Of a stretch of DNA of 64,000 nucleotides, positions 1-9,536 are shown in pieces; positions within the stretch are counted from its first letter, which is position 1; each line of letters begins with the position of its first letter. The position numbers were made by a program, and so were the translations under genes. Below the pieces are notes generated by a model. It did not search any database. It was not told the origin of the DNA and saw nothing but the letters and a program-made list of their open reading frames with translations. This DNA is from Planctomycetota bacterium. GTDB lineage: Bacteria > Planctomycetota > Phycisphaerae > UBA1845. The DNA lies in assembly GCA_024276605.1 (NCBI GenBank), contig JAJRWX010000039.1:62001-126000 (forward strand), given 5' to 3'.

Positions 1-103
1 GGCCTTCAAGCTGATCAATTGGGTCGACGTTGTGGGCTGATAGGGTATAGAATGCGTGTGACGTTGAGGCCGTAGCCGTTTCTGCCATAGAGGGGGGAGA
101 TTT

Positions 104-388
104 ATGGTTTGTACAATCGGACAGTGGATATTGTTGGCTTCACTAGCGTCGGTCGGATATGCATCGATGCCAATTGAAGTGATGGCGCAGGTGATCTTGG
201 CTGACCCCGTGATCGAAGAGCCGATACGCCCGCTGTTTTCCGATAACGAAGTTGATATGCCAACCATTGGTGTTGGCTGTGGTCAGCTTAGTCTTGCGCC
301 CTTGCTGTTCGGTTTGCCATCACTTCTTATGATGAGTATTTGTAGTTCCAGATGCTCGTTATTTAAGCGTTATCCAGGCTCAATATAA
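104..388 (+). CDS. small secreted or membrane hypothetical protein
   Basis: A 94-residue reading frame that I do not recognise. It has a strong purine-rich ribosome binding site (AGGGGGGAGA) just upstream of the ATG. The N-terminus looks like a signal peptide (hydrophobic residues 7-28). A second hydrophobic stretch, about residues 60-80, follows a GCG motif and is followed by CSSRCSLFKR, so the tail could be a membrane anchor or a sorting signal. The protein has no catalytic motif. It is not obviously co-transcribed with the MEMO gene 225 bases downstream. The good ribosome site and signal-like N-terminus support it as a real gene; the function is unknown. Confidence 0.45.
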   Translation: MVCTIGQWILLASLASVGYASMPIEVMAQVILADPVIEEPIRPLFSDNEVDMPTIGVGCGQLSLAPLLFGLPSLLMMSICSSRCSLFKRYPGSI

Positions 389-612
389 GCGTTGTCTGGA
401 AAGGAGGCTGCTTCCTGACAGACGCGGTTCTGCTAAAGTGCTTTTCTGGCCAAGATTAAGGTATTGACGCTTTGGTCATTATGGGACGTATGACAGATGG
501 GTGGACGTCGTTAGTTAGTAGTCGTTGGCGACGATGTACATCATAGGTATCCATGCCTTATAGTCAGGTGTGATTGTGGTCTGACTATAGAAACTTAATG
601 GAGCCAGGTGTC

Positions 613-1488
613 ATGAGAGTCCGTGAACCGGTGGTAGCCGGTCAATTTTACGAATCCGACTCACATCTCTGTCGACAAGCGATGGATGCGTTGGTGACTT
701 ATACGGATCAGTCAGGCTTGTCAGCCAAAAAGCTGTATGGGGGGCTTGTACCTCATGCCGGTTGGTCCTACAGCGGGTCGGTGGCAGCCGGTGTATTTGC
801 GACGTTGGCTCAATCATTTGCGCCGGATGTGATTGTCTTGTTCGGAGGTGTACATCGAAGTTCCGTTGATATCGCAGCCATGTTTAGTGATGGCAAATGG
901 GAGACGCCGCTCGGGCCTGTACCGATGGATGCTCGGCTTGCAGAGCGAATTTTAGGCCAGACGAATCTGGTCGCCGACGATGCTTTTGCTCACGAAAAAG
1001 AACATTCGATCGAAGTTCAAATGCCCTTTATTGCCTCGCTTTTTCCCTACGCGCGTGTGGTGCCGATTATGGTTACGCCAGGACCAAAGGCCGAAGCCGT
1101 GGGTGAAGCGATTGGTCGCACACTAACGGCTTACGACTACAATGCGATGATTGTGGGGACGACCGACTTGACGCACTATGGTCCTAACTATGGTTTTGTT
1201 CCAGAGGGCGTGGGGGGAGAAGGTAATCGTTGGGCCAGGCAAGTAAACGATCGGCGTTTTATTGATCTTGTTCAGGAAATGCGAAGTGATTGTGTTGTTG
1301 ATGAGGCACAAAAGCATAAGAATGCGTGTAGTAGTGGGGCGGTCGCTGCGACCGTGGCCGCGGTAAAGAAGATTGGTGCAACAAGTGCGTTGGTATTATC
1401 TCAAACGAGCAGCGCCGAAGTTGTGGTGTCTGCGGGTGGGGGTGAGCCTTCGGATTCGGTGGGTTATGTCGGAATGGTTTTTGCGTGA
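613..1488 (+). CDS. AmmeMemoRadiSam system protein B (MEMO1 family)
   Basis: MEMO-like protein of about 291 residues, the usual family length. It begins MRVREPVVAGQFYESD, matching the family's typical N-terminus, so the ATG at 613 (GGAG nine bases upstream) is preferred over the in-frame ATG at 574. Conserved metal-site-type motifs are visible: VPHAGWSYSG near residue 45, HSIEVQMPF near 135 and GTTDLTHYG near 180. MEMO proteins resemble extradiol dioxygenases and non-haem iron enzymes. In bacteria they often occur with an AMMECR1 protein and a radical SAM protein, but neither partner is in this window. The substrate is unknown. Confidence 0.9.
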   Translation: MRVREPVVAGQFYESDSHLCRQAMDALVTYTDQSGLSAKKLYGGLVPHAGWSYSGSVAAGVFATLAQSFAPDVIVLFGGVHRSSVDIAAMFSDGKWETPLGPVPMDARLAERILGQTNLVADDAFAHEKEHSIEVQMPFIASLFPYARVVPIMVTPGPKAEAVGEAIGRTLTAYDYNAMIVGTTDLTHYGPNYGFVPEGVGGEGNRWARQVNDRRFIDLVQEMRSDCVVDEAQKHKNACSSGAVAATVAAVKKIGATSALVLSQTSSAEVVVSAGGGEPSDSVGYVGMVFA

Positions 1489-1530
1489 CTACGTGCGTGC
1501 TAATGCGCGAATCATGTTAAGAGGTATGTG

Positions 1531-3141
1531 ATGCTAACGGTATTGGTGGCAGATAAAATTGCAGAGGCCGGACTGGCGATACTGGAAGAAACACCAGGCG
1601 TTTCTTATGACGTCAAGCATGGACTTTCTCCAGAAGAACTAGCGGAGTGTATTGGGCGTTATGATGGCATTCTCATCCGATCCGCTGTCAAAATTACGTG
1701 CGATACGTTGGTCACACCTGGTAACTTGATGGCTATCGCGCGGGCGGGTGTTGGTGTGGATAATGTTGATCTTGATGCTGCCACGGCTGCGGGCGTGTTG
1801 GTATTAAATACCCCCGATGCCAATACCACTTCGACGGCGGAACACACCTTTGCGATGATGCTAGCCATGTATCGACGATTGCCGGAAGCGCATGCCCACG
1901 TGCGAAGTGGGAAGTGGGATCGTGCCGGGTATAAAGGTCAGCAGCTTGCCGGTCAGACGCTAGGTATTGTAGGTCTAGGTCGTATTGGTCAGGCGGTGGC
2001 TAGTCGTGCTTTGGCATTTGGTATGACGGTAATTGCTTACGATCCATTCGTGAAACAATCCACGTCGCTTGGCGGTGAAGTCGCGATGATAGACGATCTA
2101 GATGAGCTTCTGTCGCGTGTAGATTGTGTCACGATTCATGCCATGTTGACGGAGGAGACGCGACATATGATCGGCGCACATCAGTTGGCCAAAATGAAAA
2201 AAGGGGCCAGGTTGGTTAATTGTGCGCGAGGTCCGCTCATCGATGAAAAAGCCTTGGCTGAGGCGCTGAACTCGGGGCATCTAGGCGGGGCAGCGATTGA
2301 TGTGTACGAAAATGAACCACCCAGCGAAAGCCCATTGCTAAAAGCGGAGCGCATTGTACTCGCGCCGCACCTTGCTGCCTCGACGGAGCAGGCGCAGCGA
2401 CAAGCGGGTGTCGATGCCGTGGAGTCGTTGCTTGCCTATTTGCAACGCGGTGAAATCAGGTCGGCGGTCAATGTGACGGGCATGCCGCGATCAATGCCGC
2501 CACGCGCTCGGGCGTTTGTCGATTTGAGTTCGCGTATGGGTACTATTTTGTCGCCCTGGTGTGCGCAGGGGGTCGATAAGGTCTGCGTGACGGTGTATAG
2601 CGAAACGCTGCAGGCATTTGCGGAAACATTTTCATCGCAGTTGGTGGCGTCTGTGCTTAGTCCGCACTTGCAACAGCGCATCAATTTAGTGAATACGAAA
2701 GAACATGTACGGCGGCGGGGCATTCGCGTAGATCACGTCTCTCATTCGCTTACACAGAATCAGATGGAAACGGTGCATGTGAGTGTTGAGACGCGATCGC
2801 AAAAGCATGAGATTGAAGGGACGGTTTGGGGCGACGGGCGTCCGCGTATATTGTCCATCGATGGTTACCGTATGGAATTGGTGCCTTCCGGTCCTATGGC
2901 GCTGATATACAATGATGACACACCGGGTGTGATTGGACTGGTTGGCAAGACGCTTGGGGATGCAGGGATCAACATCGCTGACATGGTCCTGGGGCGACGC
3001 AGCGGGCGAGCGCTGATGGTGCTCAAGCTGGATGAACCCATGCCGCAGGAAGTTCGCGATACGATGGATGCTCTTGAACCCGTTCAGACGATTCGTCGCA
3101 TAGAACTACCACCTTTGAAAGATAAGAACGGGGATGCATGA
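1531..3141 (+). CDS. serA: D-3-phosphoglycerate dehydrogenase
   Basis: First enzyme of the phosphorylated serine pathway, oxidising 3-phosphoglycerate with NAD+. The 536-residue protein is the long form. Substrate- and nucleotide-binding domains cover residues 1-310, with the Rossmann motif GLGRIG at 148-153 and the catalytic triad R233, E262 and H280. An intervening (ASB-type) domain follows at about 320-450, then a C-terminal ACT domain at about 455-530 (DDTPGVIGLVGKTLGDAGI), the usual site of serine feedback control. The ATG at 1531 lies 6 bases after AAGAGG; a GTG at 1528 is also possible. The stop overlaps the start of the sugar kinase, which suggests translational coupling. Confidence 0.96.
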   Translation: MLTVLVADKIAEAGLAILEETPGVSYDVKHGLSPEELAECIGRYDGILIRSAVKITCDTLVTPGNLMAIARAGVGVDNVDLDAATAAGVLVLNTPDANTTSTAEHTFAMMLAMYRRLPEAHAHVRSGKWDRAGYKGQQLAGQTLGIVGLGRIGQAVASRALAFGMTVIAYDPFVKQSTSLGGEVAMIDDLDELLSRVDCVTIHAMLTEETRHMIGAHQLAKMKKGARLVNCARGPLIDEKALAEALNSGHLGGAAIDVYENEPPSESPLLKAERIVLAPHLAASTEQAQRQAGVDAVESLLAYLQRGEIRSAVNVTGMPRSMPPRARAFVDLSSRMGTILSPWCAQGVDKVCVTVYSETLQAFAETFSSQLVASVLSPHLQQRINLVNTKEHVRRRGIRVDHVSHSLTQNQMETVHVSVETRSQKHEIEGTVWGDGRPRILSIDGYRMELVPSGPMALIYNDDTPGVIGLVGKTLGDAGINIADMVLGRRSGRALMVLKLDEPMPQEVRDTMDALEPVQTIRRIELPPLKDKNGDA

Positions 3142-4115
3142 GCCAAGGCGTAGCCATTGGTATTGATCTGGGGGGGACGAACCTCAAAGTTGCGCTCGTC
3201 GATTCCAGTGGGAGGATTGTCGCCCGAGCTACGCAGCCCATGGATGCTACGCCTAACCCGCCCGTTGTCATGGACGCCATGGTGTCACTTTCACATCAGG
3301 TTATGTTGGATGCACAGGTTGACGTTTCCGCGGTGATAGGTGTGGGTGTTGGATCACCCGGCCCGCTTAGTTTTAGTCGTGGTGTGATTATTAGGGCCGT
3401 GAATCTCGCCGGTTGGGAAAATATACCACTGCGCGATCAGCTAGGTAAGCTAATCGGCAAGCCGGTGGTGCTAGATAACGACGGTAATGCAGCGGCGTAT
3501 GGAGAATTTTGGGCGGGCCGTTGTCGAGACGGGCACGACCTTGCGCTACTCACCTTAGGCACCGGTGTGGGTGGTGGCATCATCCTGGGCGGACAGGTTC
3601 TTCGTGGGCATTTTGAAAATGCCGGAGAGATGGGCCACACGATCGTGGAGCCTCGTGGTCGAGCGTGTTCGTGCGGCAAATCAGGGTGCCTGGAACAGTA
3701 CGCATCTGCTTCGTCAGTAACAAAACGCGCATTGGAAAAAGTGATGGCCGGAGAATCGTCCGCACTTGGTGTACGGGTAAAACGTGGTGACGAAGTTACG
3801 GCACAGACCGTTGCGAGGCTTGCCCGTGATGGTGATGCGTTGTGTCAGCGTGTGTGGGATGAAACATGTTTCTACTTAGCGATTGCCTGCATCAATATTC
3901 AACATACTTTCAATCCTGAAAAAGTGTATCTTGGTGGTGGCTTAGCGTGCGCAGGAAACCAATTAATGGATGGTGTACGGGAGCAATTTGATTCGATGTC
4001 ATGGACGCAGCATGATGACAAACCGACCATTGAGTTGGCTTCATTGGGGTATGATGCCGGCGTGATTGGCGCTGCCGGACTTGCCTGGCAACACTATAGT
4101 GACGTGAATCAATGA
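3138..4115 (+). CDS. ROK family glucokinase-like sugar kinase
   Basis: Probable ATP-dependent hexose kinase (glucokinase or N-acetyl sugar kinase) of 325 residues, typical for ROK enzymes. The ATP-binding motif GIDLGGTNLKVALVD is at residues 8-22, and the substrate and catalytic region LDNDGNAAAYGE is near 112. The ROK zinc motif CSCGKSGCLEQY lies near residue 180, with the sugar-contact motif GEMGH just before it. The ATG overlaps the serA stop by four bases (ATGA). There is no N-terminal DNA-binding domain, so this is a kinase and not a NagC/XylR-type repressor. The exact sugar cannot be read from the sequence. Confidence 0.93.
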   Translation: MSQGVAIGIDLGGTNLKVALVDSSGRIVARATQPMDATPNPPVVMDAMVSLSHQVMLDAQVDVSAVIGVGVGSPGPLSFSRGVIIRAVNLAGWENIPLRDQLGKLIGKPVVLDNDGNAAAYGEFWAGRCRDGHDLALLTLGTGVGGGIILGGQVLRGHFENAGEMGHTIVEPRGRACSCGKSGCLEQYASASSVTKRALEKVMAGESSALGVRVKRGDEVTAQTVARLARDGDALCQRVWDETCFYLAIACINIQHTFNPEKVYLGGGLACAGNQLMDGVREQFDSMSWTQHDDKPTIELASLGYDAGVIGAAGLAWQHYSDVNQ

Positions 4116-4123
4116 TTACAGCG

Positions 4124-4657
4124 TCAGTTGTTGCCTTCAATCGCACGGCGGCGGATCTCATTGGCTTGGTCGATAAGTTCGTCTGAGGTGATGATCTTTT
4201 TCGGTGCAAGCACGAAATGGCGATCATGGTGATCGTGGAGATAGCCCGGCCACAATACCTCGGATACGAAATCGAGGGGAATACGTTGGTACCACGGAGC
4301 GGATACTAGCGTGTGCGTCTGGAGCGTTTCATAGCCTTCCTTGCGAATGACTACATCATAATCGCCGTACCATAGAAAATCTGTGGTCACCGTACTTTGT
4401 CCAACTTCCTGATCATTCAAAAACACCAATGCGCCCGTCGGCTCGGTGGTAATGGTAATGGATCGCCGCACGCAGCCGAGACAGCATAGTAGCGTGACAA
4501 GCGCCATGCTCGTGATCGTATAGCCGGACAATCGCCGTGCCTGGTATATCGAGCGGTGAGAATCTGCGCGGTGATCCATTGATTTGGTGTTACTATTGAT
4601 ATCTAGACAATGCGCCTGGCTACTTAAAGAAGTGGCAGGCGATGAGAAATCAGTCAT
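4124..4657 (-). CDS. PEGA-domain lipoprotein
   Basis: A hydrophobic stretch ends in the lipobox LCCLGC. A PEGA-type beta domain follows: SITITTEPTGALVFLNDQEVG and then GYETLQT. PEGA domains are found on bacterial surface proteins and contribute to envelope architecture; they are not enzymatic. The C-terminal third (VLWPGYLHDHHDRHFVLAPKK) resembles small Planctomycete PEGA lipoproteins. AGGG lies 7 bases before the ATG at 4657, which supports that start. Starts at 4663 or 4579 are also possible; 4579 puts the lipobox closer to the N-terminus. The gene ends 8 bases from the convergent sugar kinase. Confidence 0.75.
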   Translation of the reverse strand: MTDFSSPATSLSSQAHCLDINSNTKSMDHRADSHRSIYQARRLSGYTITSMALVTLLCCLGCVRRSITITTEPTGALVFLNDQEVGQSTVTTDFLWYGDYDVVIRKEGYETLQTHTLVSAPWYQRIPLDFVSEVLWPGYLHDHHDRHFVLAPKKIITSDELIDQANEIRRRAIEGNN

Positions 4658-4724
4658 ACTCATACCCTAACTTACTGTTGAGTCGAATCCATGTGCGGAG
4701 TCACCGAGCTGATTGTGTAGCCTA

Positions 4725-5159
4725 TCAACTTCGACCGTAAAGATATTCGTGAAGGTATTCAATGGTGGTTTGCTGATGTTCACACTCACTCGCCATGATG
4801 TCACCGGCGGATATCAGGCCGTACAACTGGCCATTCTCGACGATGGGAATGTGACGAATGCGTTTTTCGCTCATGATAGATCGACATTCATCAAGCGTTG
4901 CTTCTCGGGTACAGCAGACCATGGGCGATGTCATCACGTCACCCATAATAGTATCCCCCGGCGATTTGCCGGCAGCCACGATGCGGCGAAGGATGTCCCG
5001 TTCTGTGAATATGCCGACGATCTTGTCGTTATCTCTGACGATGAGGGCACCGATGCGCTTGTCATTCATTAACTTAGCGGCATCCAGCACATTGGCATGA
5101 CGATCAATCGTGGCGACATCTGCTCCCTTTCGCTGCAGGATGGCTTGAATGTTTGGCAT
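4725..5159 (-). CDS. two-CBS-domain protein
   Basis: A 144-residue stand-alone Bateman module. CBS 1 covers residues about 5-60 (VLDAAKLMNDKRIGALIVRDNDKIVGIFTERDIL) and CBS 2 about 70-125 (DECRSIMSEKRIRHIPIVENGQLYGLISAGDI). Such proteins bind adenine nucleotides such as AMP, ATP or NADH and act as energy or redox sensors. AGGAGA five to six bases before the ATG at 5159 fixes this start and excludes a longer frame beginning at 5255. No partner protein is fused. The neighbours are an unrelated lipoprotein and the metal operon, so the target is unknown. Confidence 0.9.
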   Translation of the reverse strand: MPNIQAILQRKGADVATIDRHANVLDAAKLMNDKRIGALIVRDNDKIVGIFTERDILRRIVAAGKSPGDTIMGDVMTSPMVCCTREATLDECRSIMSEKRIRHIPIVENGQLYGLISAGDIMASECEHQQTTIEYLHEYLYGRS

Positions 5160-5362
5160 GGTAAGTCTCCTGTTTACCGAAAATGTCCGGGTATAAACAT
5201 GGTCAATTCCATATACGGTCGGGCTGATTATCCTCCGTACACCTATGGGCCGCAAGGTGTGTGATTTGTTTCACAGCTTTTCGCAGATTGTGAAATATTG
5301 ACCGACTGATTCCAGGCTACGTTGTGTCCGAGGTAGACATGCGTATGAGCGATTGATGTGCT

Positions 5363-5800
5363 TTACTTTTTGGATTGGGATCGTATGAATTTTTCCATAG
5401 CATTGAGCGTTACCTCGCTGATATGGTGCTCTATACCCTCAGCGTCGATTCGTGCCTGTTCCTCGGGAACGCCTAATAAACCCAAACATGCCAGGACGAT
5501 TTCGTGACGTCTGCGGGTTTGTGCCGCCAATTTTTGTCCTTCGGGTGTGAGGAAAATCGACCGATAGGGGCGTTTGCTGACCAGGCCATCGCGTTGCATG
5601 CGGCTAATGCTTTTGTTCGCCGTGACGTGGGTGACTCCCATGCGCGTAGCTATATCCACTAATCGCGCTTCGCCCGTGTTGGTGATAAGATCGTCGATCA
5701 GTTCGACGTAATCCTCGGCTAGTTCGGTTGCGTGGTCCTGTCGCGTACGCGAAAAGCCTGCTGTGGTGCTGTGGTGTTGTGGGGGCTGCGTATTGGTCAT
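5363..5800 (-). CDS. mntR: DtxR/MntR-family metal-dependent repressor
   Basis: A 145-residue DtxR-family regulator. The N-terminal winged helix is ARLVDIATRMGVTHVTANKSISRMQRDGLV with the wing YRSIFLTPEG. The metal-binding and dimerisation part follows (RRHEIVLACL ... GIEHHISEVTL). It lacks the SH3-like third domain of DtxR and has the size of the manganese regulator MntR. The ribosome site AAGGAGAT lies inside the end of the upstream permease gene, whose stop is two bases before this ATG, so it is the last gene of the metal transport operon. It probably represses that operon when manganese, or a similar divalent metal, is plentiful. The metal is inferred from family and context. Confidence 0.9.
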   Translation of the reverse strand: MTNTQPPQHHSTTAGFSRTRQDHATELAEDYVELIDDLITNTGEARLVDIATRMGVTHVTANKSISRMQRDGLVSKRPYRSIFLTPEGQKLAAQTRRRHEIVLACLGLLGVPEEQARIDAEGIEHHISEVTLNAMEKFIRSQSKK

Positions 5801-5802
5801 TT

Positions 5803-7143
5803 TTAGGTATCTCCTTCGTGTATATCAGAATTATAATTATGGTCTGATGGCTCGTCAGGAATTTTTTGTCCGTGCGGGTCTGTTTGCACATGGTGTAGTT
5901 CTTCGATCATCGCCTGTTGCATAGGTTGAGAGATAAAATGTTCGATCCGTTCGGCGGATTCGTGTAGATGATCCAATTCAAGGTCGAAATGCTTGGCGAC
6001 ATAAGTTTCCCACAAGCGATGAGAGCGTACCAGCTTCTTAGCTTGCCATCGACCATGGTCAGTCAGGTGGTACGTATTATTTTCATAGAGCACTTTACCA
6101 GCTCGGACTAAGTTAGCATGGGCTAGTCTGTGCATCCACTTACCTGCAGGCATGACTACGGCATACTGTTGAGTTGGTTGAATGCTGGTCGTTTCTTCCA
6201 TGCGGTATAGTTTACCAAGAATATCCTCACATGCGATGCGTAGGGATAGCTGAAACCGATGAAATACTTTGCTGAGGATGCCCTGATGTGAGGCGAAAAG
6301 CATGGCGCCGGTAAATATCAGGCCGGAAATGACGGCCATCATCCCGGCGGTGTTGGTGTCGGCGAATCCAAACCAGGTTGGTACGGTGATGGCGGAAATA
6401 TGTCCCAGCACGGCTGACGCGGCAGCGACGATCATGCTCACGGCCAACATCACACCGTATCGATTGGTTAGCAAATGGGCGCAAGAGGCAGGCACAATGA
6501 GCATAGCGATGACCAGGATGCTGCCCACGCTTTCGAAGGATGCGACTGTGGTGATGGCTACCAAGGTCATGGTGACGTAGTGCATGACATGGGCATTGAT
6601 CCCGAGTGTGGTTGCCAGCGCAGGATCAAAACACGTTAGGCGAAGTTCTTTGTAAAGCAGCAAGGTGAATAATAGGTTTATCAGCAATACACTACCGAGT
6701 ATCCACACGGCCCGTGGTAGTGACAGTTGTAGAAGCGTAATCATATCCAGTGGTACTAATTCGATGGCGCCAAAGAGAACGCAGCCGGGATCAAGATCGA
6801 CTTTGTCAGCACCGCGAACGATGAGAATCAAGCCGATGGCGAAAAGTGCAGTAAATGTGACCCCCATGGCGGCGCTTTCTTCCACCTTGCCGAATTTGTG
6901 AATCCACTGCGTAAACAATGCAGTGAGCAAACCTGCGATGGCTGCACCAACAAACATGGTTACGCTGCCACGGCTTCCAGACACGAGAAAGGCTACAGCC
7001 AGGCCGGGCAGTATCGCGTGACTGATCGCATCACCCATCATGCTCATCTTACGTAATACGAGAAAGTTGCCAATGAGTGCGCAGGACATGGATGACAATA
7101 TGCCGGTGATCACAATCCAGGTATCAAGTGTTGACCAGTTCAT
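5803..7143 (-). CDS. metal ABC transporter permease with DtxR-like C-terminal domain (second permease)
   Basis: ABC-3 family permease (ZnuB/MntB type) for Mn2+, Zn2+ or Fe2+ import. Residues 1-285 hold about eight or nine membrane segments and the family motif MGDAISHAILPGLA. The remaining ~150 residues are cytoplasmic and resemble the winged-helix and dimerisation part of DtxR regulators: NNTYHLTDHGRWQAKKLVRS, HRLWETYV, then HLHESAERIEHFI. The ATG overlaps the stop of the first permease (TAATG), so the two are coupled. A permease fused to a metal-sensor-like domain suggests direct gating by intracellular metal, which is inference. A histidine-rich end may add metal ligands. Confidence 0.9.
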   Translation of the reverse strand: MNWSTLDTWIVITGILSSMSCALIGNFLVLRKMSMMGDAISHAILPGLAVAFLVSGSRGSVTMFVGAAIAGLLTALFTQWIHKFGKVEESAAMGVTFTALFAIGLILIVRGADKVDLDPGCVLFGAIELVPLDMITLLQLSLPRAVWILGSVLLINLLFTLLLYKELRLTCFDPALATTLGINAHVMHYVTMTLVAITTVASFESVGSILVIAMLIVPASCAHLLTNRYGVMLAVSMIVAAASAVLGHISAITVPTWFGFADTNTAGMMAVISGLIFTGAMLFASHQGILSKVFHRFQLSLRIACEDILGKLYRMEETTSIQPTQQYAVVMPAGKWMHRLAHANLVRAGKVLYENNTYHLTDHGRWQAKKLVRSHRLWETYVAKHFDLELDHLHESAERIEHFISQPMQQAMIEELHHVQTDPHGQKIPDEPSDHNYNSDIHEGDT

Positions 7144-8651
7144 TATGTGTGCTTTGATATTCCCGGTGGTGTGTGAGGTTTTCCAGCCCTTGTTGTGGCA
7201 TGTGGGCTGGGGGGCATGGCCAGTTCGGGGTGCTTAATAGCAAGCAAACCCAGTAGTTCATCTACCATGGATGGGCCGATGATGTGTTCGAGTTCATCTG
7301 CGCCGCGGTCTACGTGGCTCGGTGCTATATCGGCGTGGTGAATTAAATATAGCTCCCACAGTCGGTGGTTGCGTACCACACGACGGGCATTGGCCAATCC
7401 CCGACCGGTGAGTGAATAATAGTGGTGGCGGTTTGGGCGAACCAACTGTTTGTTGACGGCCCTGCGGATGATGCGCCGCAAATGTTGAGGTGACCAGGAC
7501 CGCGTAGCCAACAGACGCTTGAAGGAGGTTGATGTCGTAGACGAAGTCGTTGAGATGCCAAGTTGTGGCTGTAATCCCGTCTTTTCTGATCGCTCATACA
7601 GTGCGCGTAACAAGTTTTGTTGAGCAATTTTTCGCGACAACAGCATATGATCGATGAGTCGGTGAACGATACCGCGTGCAGTTCCGAAAAACAGGCTTAG
7701 TGCAAATATAACACTAGCTACAACAACAATGATGGCACCTGCAGGAAGTCTTGGTAAGAGCGCGCTAAGCGCCGCCCCTGTAAAACCGCTCGCCGCGCCA
7801 ATGCCGGCGGCAATGAGCGTCATGGGGAAAAGTCCATCCGTCCAAAACCTTGCAGCCGCCGGCGGGATTACCAGCAAGGCAATCATCAGAATCAAGCCGA
7901 CCGCTTGAAGTCCAATGACGGTAACGACAATAACGAGTGCCATGATTATGGCGTCCAGACGTAATATCGGCCATCCCTGTGATCGGGCATAAAGCTGATC
8001 GAAACAAAGTAGCTTGAGTTCCTTAAAGAGCAGACCGCAGATGACTACTGTGATGATAGCAACTAAGGCTATCATCTGGGCGTCGCTTGCGAGCATGGCT
8101 GCCGTTTTGCCGTAAATAAAGGATTGCAAACCGGAAGCATGTCCCGTTTGCATTTTTTGAATGATGCCCAAAATTGCGATGCCCAGGCCGAAAAATACGC
8201 TCAAGACGATGCCTAGTGCGGCGTCTTCCTTGAGGCGTGTCCAGCGACGAATGGTCATGATGCAAGCTAGTCCTATGGCACCTGATAGGCCGGCCCCGAG
8301 TAGAAGGCCGGGTAAATATTTTCCTGTGCCGCCAAACTGTATCATGAATATAAACGCCAGCCCGATACCCGGTAGCGTGGCATGACTCAACGCATCGCCC
8401 ATCAATGCCCGTTTACGCAAGAGCATCATCGTGCCGGTAACGCCAGCGGCTAAACCCAGCGCCATAGTGCCAAACATGACCACGCGCGTATTGTAGTCTT
8501 TCAGCAGAAATACGCGTATGAATGTGTCGTATGAAGGAAGTGACATGTATGTGTCTTGAATAGATGCCAACTCCGCCGCAAACGCAACAGAGTCAGGCCA
8601 AGTGAGAAGCAACACCAGGCAAAACCAAAACCTTAACTTGAAACGAGGCAT
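7143..8651 (-). CDS. metal ABC transporter permease with DtxR-like C-terminal domain (first permease)
   Basis: ABC-3 family permease of 502 residues. It starts with a signal-like hydrophobic segment, then about eight transmembrane helices with the motif MGDALSHATLPGIGLA near residue 87. After a linker rich in Ser and Thr, a cytoplasmic tail (about 370-480) carries a winged helix (SPQHLRRIIRRAVNKQLV, YYSLTGRGLANARRVVRN) and a DtxR-type dimerisation motif (HRLWELYLIHH ... HVDRGADELEHII). The ATG at 8651 shares one base with the stop of the ATPase gene (TGATG). With the following gene it probably forms a heterodimeric channel in which both halves carry the sensor-like tail. Confidence 0.9.
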   Translation of the reverse strand: MPRFKLRFWFCLVLLLTWPDSVAFAAELASIQDTYMSLPSYDTFIRVFLLKDYNTRVVMFGTMALGLAAGVTGTMMLLRKRALMGDALSHATLPGIGLAFIFMIQFGGTGKYLPGLLLGAGLSGAIGLACIMTIRRWTRLKEDAALGIVLSVFFGLGIAILGIIQKMQTGHASGLQSFIYGKTAAMLASDAQMIALVAIITVVICGLLFKELKLLCFDQLYARSQGWPILRLDAIIMALVIVVTVIGLQAVGLILMIALLVIPPAAARFWTDGLFPMTLIAAGIGAASGFTGAALSALLPRLPAGAIIVVVASVIFALSLFFGTARGIVHRLIDHMLLSRKIAQQNLLRALYERSEKTGLQPQLGISTTSSTTSTSFKRLLATRSWSPQHLRRIIRRAVNKQLVRPNRHHYYSLTGRGLANARRVVRNHRLWELYLIHHADIAPSHVDRGADELEHIIGPSMVDELLGLLAIKHPELAMPPSPHATTRAGKPHTPPGISKHT

Positions 8652-9514
8652 CACGTTTCTCCCTGTTGGGCGATTGCCTGTGCCGCTTGGTCCAGTAGCG
8701 TGAGATGACCTCCATAGGTTTTTCTAAGGTTGTCCGGCGTGAATACTTCATCCGTTGGGCCGTGTGCGACAATGCGCATGTTCAGTAGGATGACGTAGTC
8801 GAAGTATTCGCGCACGGTATGCAGGTCGTGGTGGACGACGAGTGTCGTTTTTCCGGCTGTGCGTAGTGTTTGTAGAATGTTGACAATAGCCTGTTCCGTG
8901 CTTGCATCTACACCGGCAAACGGTTCGTCCATAAGATATAGCACCGCGTCTTGAACCAGTGCCCGTGCAAGAAAGACGCGTTGCTGTTGTCCACCGGACA
9001 GTTGGCTTATCTGGCGCTTGGCGAAATCAGCCATACCGACTTGTTCAAGGGCTTGCATGGCGCGCTGTTTGTGACGACGCGATACGAGGCGACACCAACC
9101 TATCTGGCGGTACAAACCCATGCAGACGACATCGAGTGCGTTTACGGGGAAGTCCCAATCGACGCTCTCCCTTTGTGGAACATAACCCACGAGGTGGCGC
9201 TGCTGACGGTACGGTTTGCCGAAAATCATTACCCGACCGGACGCCTTAGGCATCAAGTCTAGCGCTGCTTTGAGGAGCGTGCTTTTGCCGGCGCCGTTGG
9301 GGCCGATCATGCCAATCAGACTTCCGGCTGGCGCGTCGAAATCGACATCCCAAAGAACGGGTTTTCGGTGATAGGCGACGGTCATGTCATGTACGGACAG
9401 GGGTGATGTGGCCGGGTGCTCTTCACCTGTCGCAACACGCACGCGGCGCTGTGTGGAAGCTGCGATGTCTGGTGGAACAGAGGTTCGTGTTGTACTGGAC
9501 GTATCGTAATTCAT
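8651..9514 (-). CDS. metal ABC transporter ATP-binding protein
   Basis: ATPase of the manganese/zinc/iron importer, 287 residues. Walker A is GPNGAGKST, the Q-loop is [13 protein letters not shown], the ABC signature is [15 protein letters not shown] and Walker B is [13 protein letters not shown], followed by the switch histidine in LVVHHDLH. The first ~40 residues are a polar extension not typical of the family, so translation might start further in. It lies 22 bases after the binding-protein gene and overlaps the first permease, as expected in one transcript. Confidence 0.95.
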   Translation of the reverse strand: MNYDTSSTTRTSVPPDIAASTQRRVRVATGEEHPATSPLSVHDMTVAYHRKPVLWDVDFDAPAGSLIGMIGPNGAGKSTLLKAALDLMPKASGRVMIFGKPYRQQRHLVGYVPQRESVDWDFPVNALDVVCMGLYRQIGWCRLVSRRHKQRAMQALEQVGMADFAKRQISQLSGGQQQRVFLARALVQDAVLYLMDEPFAGVDASTEQAIVNILQTLRTAGKTTLVVHHDLHTVREYFDYVILLNMRIVAHGPTDEVFTPDNLRKTYGGHLTLLDQAAQAIAQQGET

Positions 9515-9536
9515 GTGTCAGTTACCTATGGACATT

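Noticed and set aside
400-460. Weak hairpin after the first small gene as a terminator
   Set aside because: Interrupted stem and no T-run, so it is not a convincing intrinsic terminator.
4713-5072. 119-codon plus-strand frame over the CBS gene
   Set aside because: Fully antisense to the CBS-domain gene, which has clear motifs and a good ribosome site.
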